DNA from: Myxococcus sp046520405
Lineage (GTDB): Bacteria; Myxococcota; Myxococcia; Myxococcales; Myxococcaceae
Length of the DNA: 64,000 bases
Assembly: GCA_046520405.1 (NCBI GenBank)
Contig: JBKGHI010000010.1
Coordinates: forward strand, 19,172 to 83,171
Direction of reading: 5' to 3'
The position numbers were made by a program, and so were the translations under genes. How positions within the stretch are numbered: the stretch's first letter is position 1; each line of letters starts with the position of its first letter. The notes beneath the pieces were generated by a model. That model saw nothing but the letters and a program-made list of their open reading frames with translations. It did no database searches and was not told the DNA's origin. Below are positions 24,620-33,460 of the stretch, one piece after another.

Positions 24620-27600
24620 ATGGAATCACGCGCGTCGATGCTGCAACTCGTCGAGGAGTTCCTGCGTGCGGAGGGGCGCGTCCGTGACGTCTGGGTGTCG
24701 CCCGAGGTGGCCTGGGTGGTGCCCCGGCGCGCCGTGCGTGCGGCGGAGCTGGACGCGCTGCTTCATGAGCGCCTGGGGCTGAACGTGCCCGCCGTGGCGC
24801 TGGTGGACGCGCTGCCTCGGCTCGATTCGGGCGCCGTGGACGAGGCGACGCTGCGGCCGAACGCTGCTCCCGTGCCCGCCAGACTCCAGGCCCTGGAGGA
24901 CGCGCTTCGTCAGCAGGGCATCGAGGCGGTGGCGCTCGTGGGGGCTCGGCGGGACGAGGAGGTCCACACCCCGCTGGATGCCCTGCTCCCCGCGGCCCTG
25001 TTGTCGAAGGCGGGCGGCGTGTCTCCCGTGGCATCGGCCCACGCCTCGGAGCGGGCGCTCGCGGAGGGCCGGCCCGCGCTCATCGATTCGGGGCCTCGCC
25101 GCATGCCAGATGGTGCGCCGCGAACGCTCATTGAATTGCTGCGTCAGGCGGTGGAGCACAGCCCCGGTCTGGTCATCACCTTCGTCGACGTGCAGGGACA
25201 GCGGGAGACGCTGACCTTCTCGGCGCTCTGGGACGAAGCGCTGCGGCTGTGGGGCGGCCTGCAATCCCACGGCGCGAAGGCTGGGGACCGGGTGATGCTC
25301 GCGATGGAGCGCCCGGGCGACTTCGTTCGGGGCTTCTGGGCGTGCACGCTCGGCGGTGTGGTGCCGGTGCCGCTGGCGCTGCCGGCCTCGCTGGAGCGCT
25401 CGCAGCCCGGCGTCGCGCGGTTGTTCTCGGTGTCGGAGCGGCTGGGCACACCGCTGGTCCTCACCGATGCTCGTGCAGCGGCGCCGCTGAAGGAGGCGGG
25501 GCTGCGTGCCATTGCGCTGGAGGCCCTGTCGGAGGCGGAGCCGGGCCGTCCTGCGTCCGTGGAGCCGGAGGCGCCCGCGATTCTCTCCTTCACCTCGGGG
25601 AGCACGGGCCGGCCGAAGGGCGTGGTGCTGACGCACGCCAACTTGATGGCCATGGGCGAGGGCATGGTGGCCGGCGGTTGGTACCTGCCGGAGGACCTGG
25701 GCGTGAGCTGGATGCCCTTGGACCATGTGGCGGGCACGAGCTACCCCCACCTGCTCGCGCTGCGCACCCGGACGCCCCATGTGCTGGTGGCGCGCGATTA
25801 CGTGCTGGCGGACGTGCTGCGCTGGCTGGATTTGCTCACGGAGTTCGGCGGGACGATGAGCTGGGCCCCCAACTTCGCGTATGGCCTGGTGGCGGACCGA
25901 TTGGAGCGTGGGGAGCGCCGGACGTGGCGGCTCGAACAGGTGCGCGTGCTTGGCTGCGGTGGAGAGTCCGTGCTGCCCGCGACGCTCCGGCGCTTCTCGG
26001 AGCCGCTGCGCGACAGCGGGCTTCGCGAGGACGCGGTGTGTCCGGCCTGGGGCATGGCGGAGACGTCGTCGTACTTCACCATGACGCGGGGCGTGCGCAG
26101 TCACCCGGTGGAAGGCGCGACGGAGCTGGGGCCGCCTCCCGTGGGCGCGGCCTTGCGCGTGGTGGACGACGCCGACGTCGTGGTTCCCGAAGGGCAGGTG
26201 GGCCACCTCCAGGCCAAGGGCGCGCAGGTGCTGTCCGGCTACCTGGATGACGCGGAGCTCAACGCGCGCTCCTTCACGGCCGACGGCTGGTTCCGCACCG
26301 GCGACATGGCCGTGATTCAGGACGGGCAGATGGCCATCGCGGGGCGCCAGAAGGAGGTCCTCATCCTCCATGGCAACAACGTCTACCCGCAGGACATCGA
26401 GGAAGTGGTGGAGTCGGTGCCCGGCGTCCTGCCGTCGTACACCGTGGCGTGCCCGACGCGGAGTGGGGCGGCGCAGACGGATGAGCTGACGGTCTGCTTC
26501 GTGCCCACGCCGGACGCGCCGCCGCTGGCGGAGTTGCTGCGGAGCATCCGGGAGAAGGTGGGACGGGTGCTCGGTTTCCACGTCGCGCACCTGTTGCCGT
26601 TGGCGCGCCAGCAGGTGCCTCGCACGGAGCTGGGGAAGCGCGGTCGCACCGAGCTGCGGCGCCGCTTCGAGGCGGGGGAATTGGTGGCTGAGCACCACCT
26701 CGCGCTGAGCATCCTGGGTGGGCCCGCGACCATGCCGCCGTGCCTGGCCGTGGCCCGGTGGGTGCCTCGGCCGCTGCCGTCCTCGCCCGTGGAGCAGCGC
26801 GCACGCGGGGCCGTGGTGGTCATCGCGGATGACGCCTTCGCCGGGGCCCTTCGTGAACAGGTGGTCGGACGCGAAGTGGTGCACGTGGCGCCGGAAGCGA
26901 GCGGCGAACTCGTTCGCGCCCTGGCGGCCCTGGCGGAGCGCGGTGTTCCGTGTGGGGACGTCGTGGTGCGGTTGCCTGACGTGGGTGGAAAGGCGTCGGC
27001 AGCGGCATCTGGTGCTAGCGGCGCGGAGGCGACCGGAGCCGTGACGCAGGCGGTGCTGGCCGCGCGCGTGGCGCCGCTGCTGCGCGCCCTCCAGGCCCTG
27101 TCCTCGCGAGCAGAGGACTCCCCCGTGGTGCGTCTGCTCGCGGTTCTCTCTGAGACAGGGACGACGCAGGCCGCATTGTTCGCGCCGGGCCTGCTCTGGG
27201 CCGCCGCGGCGGAGGTGCCTGGCCTGGAAGCGCGAGTGGCATGGGCGTCTCCCGATGACATGACGGCCGCTGCTCACATCGTGGCCCGCGAGCTCGCATC
27301 CCAGGATGCCGTCCGTGAGGTCGCGTGGCGGGAGGGCACGCGCTGGGAGCGCATCTTCACGCCGTGGACGCCGCCACCGCTCGCGGCGCCCCAGCGCCTC
27401 AAGCGGGAAGGATTCTACCTGGTGACAGGCGCGCTCGGAGGCTTGGGGCGTGAGTGGGCACGTCAACTGCGTCAGGGCTTGGGCGCGCGGCTGTTGCTCG
27501 TGGGGCGTCGCCCGTATGGTCCCGAGGCCCGAGCGCTGGAGGCCGAGCTGGGCGCCGCGTTGTACCGCTCCGTGGACGTCACCAACGAGGCGGCGCTCCG

Positions 27601-28582
27601 CGAGGCCGTGCGTCACGCGGAGGCGCACTTCGGTCAGCCGTGTGACGGTGCCTTCCACTTCGCGGGCACGCTGACGCCCACCTCGGTGGCGCACGAGACG
27701 CCCGAGACGTTCGTGCACGGCGCTGCGGCACACGCCCTGGGCGCGCTGTCCGTCGCGGCAGTCCTTGAAGACAGGCCCCAGGCCGTCTGCGTCTTCGCGG
27801 CATCGTTGATGGGCACGCTGGGCGCGGGTCGTCACTCGGCCTATTGCGCGGGCACGGCCTTCCTCGAACGGCTCGCGGAGCGGCTGACCGCCCGAGGCCG
27901 TCACGCGGTGGCGGTGTCCCTGAGCCAGGTGCGGGAGACGGGGCTCGCGCGTGCATTGTGGGCCGCGCCGCCGGGCTACCGCGTGCTGGAGCCGTCGCAA
28001 GCGCTGGCCTCCGTGGCGTTGGCCGTGGAGCACGCGCCCGCGCACCTGCTGGCGGGCGTGGTGGAGTCGGCCTGGCCCTGGCGTCAGGCGGGGCTGGGCT
28101 CCGGGCGATACCTGGACGCGCCCCATGTCTTCCTGGTGTCTCCGCCGCGGCCGGGAGGGCTTTTCGACGCGGTGCTTCATCCCCTCCCGGAATGGCCTCG
28201 CCGGGCGGATGGCTCGGTGGACCGGGACGCACTGGCCGCGAACCTCTCCGGAACGGGAGAAGGGGCGCCCGCCGGTCCTTTCGAGACGGTGGTGATGGAG
28301 GCCTTCCACGAGGTGCTCGGGGCCCAGGGGGTGGGTGTGGGCTCCGACTTCTTCACGCTGGGCGGCAGCTCGCTCCAGGCCACCCGGGTGGTGGCGCGCA
28401 TCAACGAGCGCACCGGGCTTCGGCTGCGCGAGGTCACCCTGTTCGAGCACCCCACGGCCACGGCGCTGGCGGACCATGTGCGGCGGGTGGTGGACCTGAC
28501 GCAGTTGGACATCTCGGTGCTCAGTGACGCGCAGGTGGACCTGCTGCTGCGGGTGCTGGAGCCCACCGGAGCGGAGCGGTAG
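24620..28582 (+). CDS. A-KR-T NRPS-like loading protein (AMP ligase, ketoreductase, carrier)
   Basis: This 1320-residue protein loads and processes a starter acid. Residues 1-125 resemble a leftover adenylation C-terminal lobe (ALVDALPRLDSGAVDEATLR). The AMP-ligase (about 170-680) carries SFTSGSTGRPKGVVLTH (about 323), GWGMAETSSYF-like AWGMAETSSYF and DGWFRTGDMAV. A ketoreductase (about 930-1140) has VTGALGGLGREWARQL and the Ser-Tyr pair FAAS..SAYCAG, with Thr in place of the usual Asn. A carrier domain (about 1220-1300) has the phosphopantetheine Ser in GGSSLQ. No KS, AT or C domain is present. Embedded KRs in A-KR-T modules reduce alpha-keto acids to alpha-hydroxy acids (cereulide/valinomycin logic), so this is probably a hydroxy-acid starter for the C-starting NRPS at 33461-50383. 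Aryl or fatty acyl substrates are alternatives. Confidence 0.85.
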   Translation: MESRASMLQLVEEFLRAEGRVRDVWVSPEVAWVVPRRAVRAAELDALLHERLGLNVPAVALVDALPRLDSGAVDEATLRPNAAPVPARLQALEDALRQQGIEAVALVGARRDEEVHTPLDALLPAALLSKAGGVSPVASAHASERALAEGRPALIDSGPRRMPDGAPRTLIELLRQAVEHSPGLVITFVDVQGQRETLTFSALWDEALRLWGGLQSHGAKAGDRVMLAMERPGDFVRGFWACTLGGVVPVPLALPASLERSQPGVARLFSVSERLGTPLVLTDARAAAPLKEAGLRAIALEALSEAEPGRPASVEPEAPAILSFTSGSTGRPKGVVLTHANLMAMGEGMVAGGWYLPEDLGVSWMPLDHVAGTSYPHLLALRTRTPHVLVARDYVLADVLRWLDLLTEFGGTMSWAPNFAYGLVADRLERGERRTWRLEQVRVLGCGGESVLPATLRRFSEPLRDSGLREDAVCPAWGMAETSSYFTMTRGVRSHPVEGATELGPPPVGAALRVVDDADVVVPEGQVGHLQAKGAQVLSGYLDDAELNARSFTADGWFRTGDMAVIQDGQMAIAGRQKEVLILHGNNVYPQDIEEVVESVPGVLPSYTVACPTRSGAAQTDELTVCFVPTPDAPPLAELLRSIREKVGRVLGFHVAHLLPLARQQVPRTELGKRGRTELRRRFEAGELVAEHHLALSILGGPATMPPCLAVARWVPRPLPSSPVEQRARGAVVVIADDAFAGALREQVVGREVVHVAPEASGELVRALAALAERGVPCGDVVVRLPDVGGKASAAASGASGAEATGAVTQAVLAARVAPLLRALQALSSRAEDSPVVRLLAVLSETGTTQAALFAPGLLWAAAAEVPGLEARVAWASPDDMTAAAHIVARELASQDAVREVAWREGTRWERIFTPWTPPPLAAPQRLKREGFYLVTGALGGLGREWARQLRQGLGARLLLVGRRPYGPEARALEAELGAALYRSVDVTNEAALREAVRHAEAHFGQPCDGAFHFAGTLTPTSVAHETPETFVHGAAAHALGALSVAAVLEDRPQAVCVFAASLMGTLGAGRHSAYCAGTAFLERLAERLTARGRHAVAVSLSQVRETGLARALWAAPPGYRVLEPSQALASVALAVEHAPAHLLAGVVESAWPWRQAGLGSGRYLDAPHVFLVSPPRPGGLFDAVLHPLPEWPRRADGSVDRDALAANLSGTGEGAPAGPFETVVMEAFHEVLGAQGVGVGSDFFTLGGSSLQATRVVARINERTGLRLREVTLFEHPTATALADHVRRVVDLTQLDISVLSDAQVDLLLRVLEPTGAER

Positions 28583-28663
28583 TCCGGCCGTTCCGTCCGT
28601 TGTAGCGTCCAGCCACCCGGGCTCGCGTTCTTCCTGGGCATGGCACTGGACCGAGGAGTCCGC

Positions 28664-30712
28664 GTGACGTTGTGGTGGCTCACCGTTCAAGGTGTGGTGG
28701 CGCGTCCCCGGAGCTGGGTGGTGGGGCTGCTGGCGGCGGGTGCCGCGGCGCTGCTGACGCCGGGCGTGTCGCTGATGGGCAGCATCCACGAGGGCACGCG
28801 GCGCAGCCTCATCGAGAGCGGCGCGGGCGACCTCCAGGTCTATGCCGCCGCCTCCGCCGGAACGCCTCAGGTGGTGGTGGGGCCTGGGGGCGTCCCGGAC
28901 CTGAAACCCATCCCTGACTACCGCGCGCTGGAGCCCCGGCTGCGCGAATTGCCCGGCGTGCGCGAGGTGGTTCCGCTGGAGCTGGGCATGGGCGCCACGT
29001 TCCGAGGCAACGCCCTGGACGAGAAGCTGGCCGTGCTGCGCGAGGCGGCGCGGGCGCCAGCCTCCGAGGAGCGCGACGCACGGCTGCGCCGGTTGGGCGA
29101 GGACCTGCGGCGGACGCTGGAGCGCGTGGCGCGCAACGCGGGCCGCCGGGGCGAGGCCTTCGCCGAGGAGCCGGCCTTCGCGGACGACCTGCGCGTGCTG
29201 AAGGACGCGGCCCAGCCCGCCTTCTGGGAGCGGCTCACCGAGGACCCGCAGGGGCTGCTGGAGGTGCTGGAGAACCGCGTGGCGCGCCAGGCGGGAGAGG
29301 GCGAGGAACTCCCGGTGGACTACCTGGGCACGGACGTGGCGCGCTTCGCCCGCGCCTTCCCGCGCTTCGAGCTCGTCACCGGGCAGCTTCCGCCGCCGGG
29401 AACGCGGGGCCTCGTGATGGGGCACGCCACGTACGAGCAGCACTTCAAGCACCCCATCGCCGTGCGCATGGACACGTTGCGTCGCGACCGCGAGCGCGGC
29501 CTCACGCTGGCGGAGGACGAGCAACTTCGCACGCTGGTGGAGCGCAACGTCGCGGAGGTGCCGGACCTGGTGGCCCGCCTGGACATCGAACGCGCGACGG
29601 CGCTCCAAGCCGGGCTGGCCCGGGTGCTGGGCGAGGCGGGCGAACTGGAGGCGCTGCTGGCGCGCTTCCTCTCGGTGGACGACGCCACCTTCGACACGCG
29701 CTACGGGCAGTTCTACGGCGAGCTGGCACCGTCGCTGCCGCTGTACCGGCTCAAGCCCGGGGACACGTTGTCGCTGAAGACGCCGCTGGAGAGCGGCACC
29801 GCCGTGCCGGTGCGGGTGTACGGCACCTTCCGCTTCCAGGGGCTTGGTGGTGACGACGGCCGCGTCAACATGATGAGCGTGGTGGACCTCGTCACGGCGC
29901 GGCACTTGTCCGGCCGCTTCACCGAGGCGCAGCAGGAAGAAGCGCGGGCGCTGTTCGAGACCTTCGGCATGGAAGGCGAGGCCATGGCGCCTCCCGAATC
30001 GCTGGAGGCCTTCCACCCGCCGGACATCGTGGACGCAGAGGCGCAGACGGTGGACACCGCGCAGGCCCCCGTCTTCGAGCGCGCCCGGGCCCTGCCAGAC
30101 ACCTTCTCCGCGGACGAACTCTCGCGCGGCACGGTGTTGCAGGCCGCGCTGGTGCTGGAGCCAGGCACCTCCGTCGAGGACGTCGAGGCCCGCATCCGCG
30201 CGTTGCCCGGTGGCGAGGCCCTGGCCACGGTGGGATGGCAGGAGGCCGGTGGGCTGCTGGGGGGCTTGGTGGTGATGCTCCAGGCGGTGCTGCTGCTGTT
30301 CGCCCTGCTCATGTCCTCCTTCGTCGCGCTGGTCGCCGCTGGGACGTTGCTCCTGCTGGCGCGGGAGCGCGTGGCGGAGGTGGGCACGTTGCGCGCGGTG
30401 GGCATGCAGCGGCGCGAGGTGTTCGCCTCGCTGCTGCTGGAAGGGACGCTGTTGGGCGGTATCGGCAGCGTGCTGGGGGCGGCGGCGGGCGCGGCGCTGC
30501 TGCGGCTGGCCACCGGGGGCGGCGTGGCGGTGGAGGATGGCTCCCTGCAATTCTTCCTGGGGGGCGCGGTGCTGCGCCCGGAGCTGGCGCTGGGAGGCAC
30601 CCTGGCCGTGGTGGTGTCGGTGACCGCAGTGGTGCTGCTGGCGACGCTGGTTCCTGCCTGGCGCGGCAGCGCGGTGGCGCCCATCGAAGCCATGCGCAAG
30701 GGCGAGGGCTGA
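28664..30712 (+). CDS. FtsX/MacB-type ABC permease with large extracytoplasmic domain
   Basis: This protein of 682 residues has one N-terminal transmembrane helix, a very large extracytoplasmic insert (about residues 40-520, with a charged helical stretch at about 125-220) and three C-terminal helices with the permease block RVAEVGTLRAVGMQRREVFASLLLEGTLLG. That block is the coupling motif of FtsX/LolC/E/MacB permeases. I chose the GTG at 28664 because GAGGAG lies 6 bases upstream; the ATG at 28640 lacks a site. It is the first of three cotranscribed genes; the next ATG follows 4 bp after its stop. No ATPase gene is adjacent. It likely moves a lipid, lipoprotein or lipopeptide out of the inner membrane. 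Confidence 0.82.
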   Translation: MTLWWLTVQGVVARPRSWVVGLLAAGAAALLTPGVSLMGSIHEGTRRSLIESGAGDLQVYAAASAGTPQVVVGPGGVPDLKPIPDYRALEPRLRELPGVREVVPLELGMGATFRGNALDEKLAVLREAARAPASEERDARLRRLGEDLRRTLERVARNAGRRGEAFAEEPAFADDLRVLKDAAQPAFWERLTEDPQGLLEVLENRVARQAGEGEELPVDYLGTDVARFARAFPRFELVTGQLPPPGTRGLVMGHATYEQHFKHPIAVRMDTLRRDRERGLTLAEDEQLRTLVERNVAEVPDLVARLDIERATALQAGLARVLGEAGELEALLARFLSVDDATFDTRYGQFYGELAPSLPLYRLKPGDTLSLKTPLESGTAVPVRVYGTFRFQGLGGDDGRVNMMSVVDLVTARHLSGRFTEAQQEEARALFETFGMEGEAMAPPESLEAFHPPDIVDAEAQTVDTAQAPVFERARALPDTFSADELSRGTVLQAALVLEPGTSVEDVEARIRALPGGEALATVGWQEAGGLLGGLVVMLQAVLLLFALLMSSFVALVAAGTLLLLARERVAEVGTLRAVGMQRREVFASLLLEGTLLGGIGSVLGAAAGAALLRLATGGGVAVEDGSLQFFLGGAVLRPELALGGTLAVVVSVTAVVLLATLVPAWRGSAVAPIEAMRKGEG

Positions 30713-30716
30713 ACGG

Positions 30717-32009
30717 ATGCGCGCGCTTCTCCAGATTGCCTTCCGCAACCTCCTGGCCCACCGCGAGCGGGGCCTGCTGCTGCTCTTCGTGCTCGCGGGC
30801 GCGAGCGCCGTGCTGGTGGGCGTGATGTCCGTGAGCGCGGGCGTCGCTCGGGCCCAGCGCGAGGCGGTGCGGACCTTCCTCGCCGGTGACCTCAACGTCG
30901 GGGGCTACTTCAAGGAACACCCCGACTCCATCTTCCCCGTGGTGGGCGACACCTCGAAGGTCCGCTCCGTGCTTCAGCCCCATGTGCCCGCGTCATGCCA
31001 GGTGCGGGAGCGGGGCCGGGGCTCCGCCACGGCGGGCGCGGGCCGGCACCGGGTGCGCTCGTACCTGATGAGCCTGGACGTCGCGGCCGAGGGCAACGCG
31101 GGCTTCCGCGTGCGCACCGGCTCGCTGGAGGCGCTCGCGAAGCCGCGCACCGTGGCGCTGTCCACGTCGCTGGCGGAGCGGCTCCAGGTGGAGGTGGGCG
31201 AGCTGGCCACGCTCTTCGTGCAGATGCCGGGCGGCAAGCGCAACGCGGTGGACGTGGAGGTGGTGGCCCTGCTGGAGCGCGCTGGCGTCCTGGGCGAGTC
31301 CGCGGGCCTGCTGGTCTCCAACGCGATGTTGCGAGAGCTGTACGGCTTCCGTCCGGACTCGGCCAGCGTGATTCAGCTCCTCTGCGAGGACAGCACGGAG
31401 CTGGAGCCCCTGGCGGGTACGCTGCGCGGCGCGCTCCAGAAGGCCGGTTACGAGGTGCTGCCCCCGGCGCACGAGGCGTACGGCGACAAGCTGGGGCCCC
31501 TGCTGCGCGAGGGCTGGGCGGGCCAGAAGCTGGACGTGAGCACCTGGGAGGACGAGGCGGCCTTCCTCGACTTCGTGGGCCAGGGCCTGGGGCTGCTGCT
31601 GGTGCTGGTGGGCGCGGTGGTGTTCGGCGTGGTGGTGGTAGGCCTCTTCGTCTCGCTCAACGTGTCGGTGCGCGAGCGCACGCGGGAAATCGGGACGCTC
31701 CGGGCCATGGGCATGCAGCGCCGCTCATTGGTGGCCGCTTTCATGCTGGAGGGGCTGCTGGTGGGCTGGGCGGCCTCGCTCGTGGGCGCCAGCGTGGCGG
31801 CGGGCCTGGGCGTGCTCCTTCGCGACGTGCTGCCGGTGCCGGACGCGCTCTCCACGTTGTTCTTCAGCGGCACGCTGCCGCTGGCACCTTCCCTGGGGCA
31901 CGTGGTGGCCGCGGTGCTCCTGGTGACGATTGGGGCGGGGCTGGCCTCCATCGTTCCGGCTTTCCGGGCCGCCTCGCTTCCTCCTCGTTCCGCCATGGAG
32001 TCCTTGTGA
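30717..32009 (+). CDS. FtsX/MacB-type ABC permease, second subunit
   Basis: This 430-residue permease has one N-terminal helix (about 18-42), an extracytoplasmic domain (about 45-285) and three C-terminal helices. The EIGTLRAMGMQRRSLVAAFMLEGLL block near 325 is the permease signature. It has the normal FtsX/LolC size, so it probably forms a heterodimer with the preceding larger subunit. Its stop TGA shares one base with the ATG of the LolA-like gene. The missing ATPase must come from elsewhere in the genome. Confidence 0.85.
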   Translation: MRALLQIAFRNLLAHRERGLLLLFVLAGASAVLVGVMSVSAGVARAQREAVRTFLAGDLNVGGYFKEHPDSIFPVVGDTSKVRSVLQPHVPASCQVRERGRGSATAGAGRHRVRSYLMSLDVAAEGNAGFRVRTGSLEALAKPRTVALSTSLAERLQVEVGELATLFVQMPGGKRNAVDVEVVALLERAGVLGESAGLLVSNAMLRELYGFRPDSASVIQLLCEDSTELEPLAGTLRGALQKAGYEVLPPAHEAYGDKLGPLLREGWAGQKLDVSTWEDEAAFLDFVGQGLGLLLVLVGAVVFGVVVVGLFVSLNVSVRERTREIGTLRAMGMQRRSLVAAFMLEGLLVGWAASLVGASVAAGLGVLLRDVLPVPDALSTLFFSGTLPLAPSLGHVVAAVLLVTIGAGLASIVPAFRAASLPPRSAMESL

Positions 32010-32788
32010 TGAACGCACGACGCCCGCTGTCCGTCCTGTTGCTCGGCTGGGCCCTGCTGCTTCCGGCGGTGGCGCTCGCGGAGGCCGAGCCGAAGCTCGC
32101 GCCCGATGCCCTGCTGCGCCACATCGACGAGAAGATGTCCTTCACCAGCGACTACAAGGGCGTCATCCGCCTCTATGAGACGCGCAAGGACGGCGCCAAG
32201 CGGGCCATGGAGGTCCACGTCTACCGGCGCGAGGCCGACAACGACTTGCTCTTCCTCTCCACCAAGCCGCGCCACCTGGCGGGCATGGGGACGCTGCGCA
32301 TCGGCCGCAACCTGTGGGACTACGAGGCCACGACGGGCTCGTGGCGGCGCAACACCCAGCGCACCAACCTGCTCAACACCTTCACCTGCGAAGCGGACTT
32401 CGACCGCTCGCGGCTGGCCGAGGACTACGCCGGCAAGGACGAGGGCGACGACACCGTCAACGGCGTGGCGTACCGCAAGCTGCTGCTGACGGCGAAGAAC
32501 GACCAGGTGACCTTCCCGCTGATGCGCATCTGGGTGGACCCGCAGAACAACATCGTCAAGAAGGTGGGCTACACGGCCTCCGGCCGCACGCTGCGCACCG
32601 ACATCGTGCGCAGCTACCAGCGCATCAAGGACCCGCTCTCCGGGAAGAATGTCCTCCACTACAAGGAGGTGCTGGAGACGGAGGAGCAGGAAGGCACGCA
32701 GATGGTGGTGCGCTACGACGAGGTGGTTTTGGCGCCGCTGGACGCCAACATCTTCACCAAGGCGTGGCTGGAGAGCCGCCTCCGCTAG
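32009..32788 (+). CDS. LolA-like outer-membrane lipoprotein-sorting protein
   Basis: This 259-residue secreted protein has a Sec signal (hydrophobic run at about 8-22, cleavage near ALA-EAE at 24-27). The mature part has the LolA-like beta-sheet arrangement of the outer membrane lipoprotein-sorting protein family: YKGVIRLYETRKDG, DLLFLSTKPRHLAGMGTLRIGRNLW, LMRIWVDPQNNIVKKVGY and a C-terminal KAWLESRLR. These proteins sit in the periplasm and are commonly encoded beside FtsX or MMPL permeases. It overlaps the permease stop by one base, so the three genes form one export unit. The cargo could be a lipopeptide or a lipoprotein. Confidence 0.85.
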   Translation: MNARRPLSVLLLGWALLLPAVALAEAEPKLAPDALLRHIDEKMSFTSDYKGVIRLYETRKDGAKRAMEVHVYRREADNDLLFLSTKPRHLAGMGTLRIGRNLWDYEATTGSWRRNTQRTNLLNTFTCEADFDRSRLAEDYAGKDEGDDTVNGVAYRKLLLTAKNDQVTFPLMRIWVDPQNNIVKKVGYTASGRTLRTDIVRSYQRIKDPLSGKNVLHYKEVLETEEQEGTQMVVRYDEVVLAPLDANIFTKAWLESRLR

Positions 32789-32830
32789 CGAGTGGAGTTC
32801 CCTCGAAGCAATCCGCTCGGAGGATGCAAG

Positions 32831-33349
32831 ATGCCCCTCGCCCCAGTGCTGCTGGCGTTACTCACCGCTGCACCAGCGATGTCGCCGCTCGAGACTGCAC
32901 TGGGAATGGAGCTCCCATCCTGGGGGGCTTCTGCGGCGTCGCTGGAGCATCGCTTCCCTCACTCGCTTCAGCCCTACCAGCCAGAGCCCTGCCCGAATGA
33001 GCTGGTGCACCCGGAGTCTCGGGAGTGGCGGGAGCCGAAGTTGACTCTCGCCAGCGTTCCGCTTCTCAAGGTGGCCTTCCTCCAAACCGATAAAGGGCTC
33101 GAGAGCATCGCGTTCCAACCTCCCCTTGGCCCCTACGAGCGGGTTAAACGCTGGGGCCAGCAGTTGGATGCTCACTTGGAGCGACACATCGGGCCTCCAG
33201 TCGTGAGAACGAAGCTCGCCGCACTCTGGGAGGTGCCAGGGGCGCTGGTCCTGAGGATGGGGGACCTCGTCATCGTCAGCGACCCGAAGAGTCCATCGTC
33301 GAAGCGGACTCTCCAGCACATGCGCGAGGGGACGTTCTGGCCGCCCTGA
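32831..33349 (+). CDS. Secreted hypothetical protein
   Basis: I do not recognise this 172-residue protein. It starts at ATG 32831 with GGAGGA 6 bases upstream. The N-terminus has a short hydrophobic signal peptide (PVLLALLTAAPAMS, residues 5-18), so the rest is likely periplasmic. The mature part is mixed alpha/beta with no cysteine pair, repeat or catalytic motif that I can name. Base composition is a little less GC-rich than its neighbours, with several rarer codons, which could point to a different history. It sits between the permease operon and the convergent NRPS gene. Confidence 0.6.
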   Translation: MPLAPVLLALLTAAPAMSPLETALGMELPSWGASAASLEHRFPHSLQPYQPEPCPNELVHPESREWREPKLTLASVPLLKVAFLQTDKGLESIAFQPPLGPYERVKRWGQQLDAHLERHIGPPVVRTKLAALWEVPGALVLRMGDLVIVSDPKSPSSKRTLQHMREGTFWPP

Positions 33350-33460
33350 TTGCTGGGTGCAGCCAGCGTTCTTCCGCCCGTAGAGGGGTCCGCCGCCCCA
33401 TCACGTGGGCCAGCAATATGGCTGGCTTCCACGATGTTGGATGACTTCGAGGACAGTCCA

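Noticed and set aside
24626..30895. 2089-residue minus-strand open frame opposite the A-KR-T and permease genes
   Set aside because: It mirrors plus-strand genes with clear domains; its translation is Arg/His/Gln-rich low complexity. Long antisense frames are common in GC-rich DNA.
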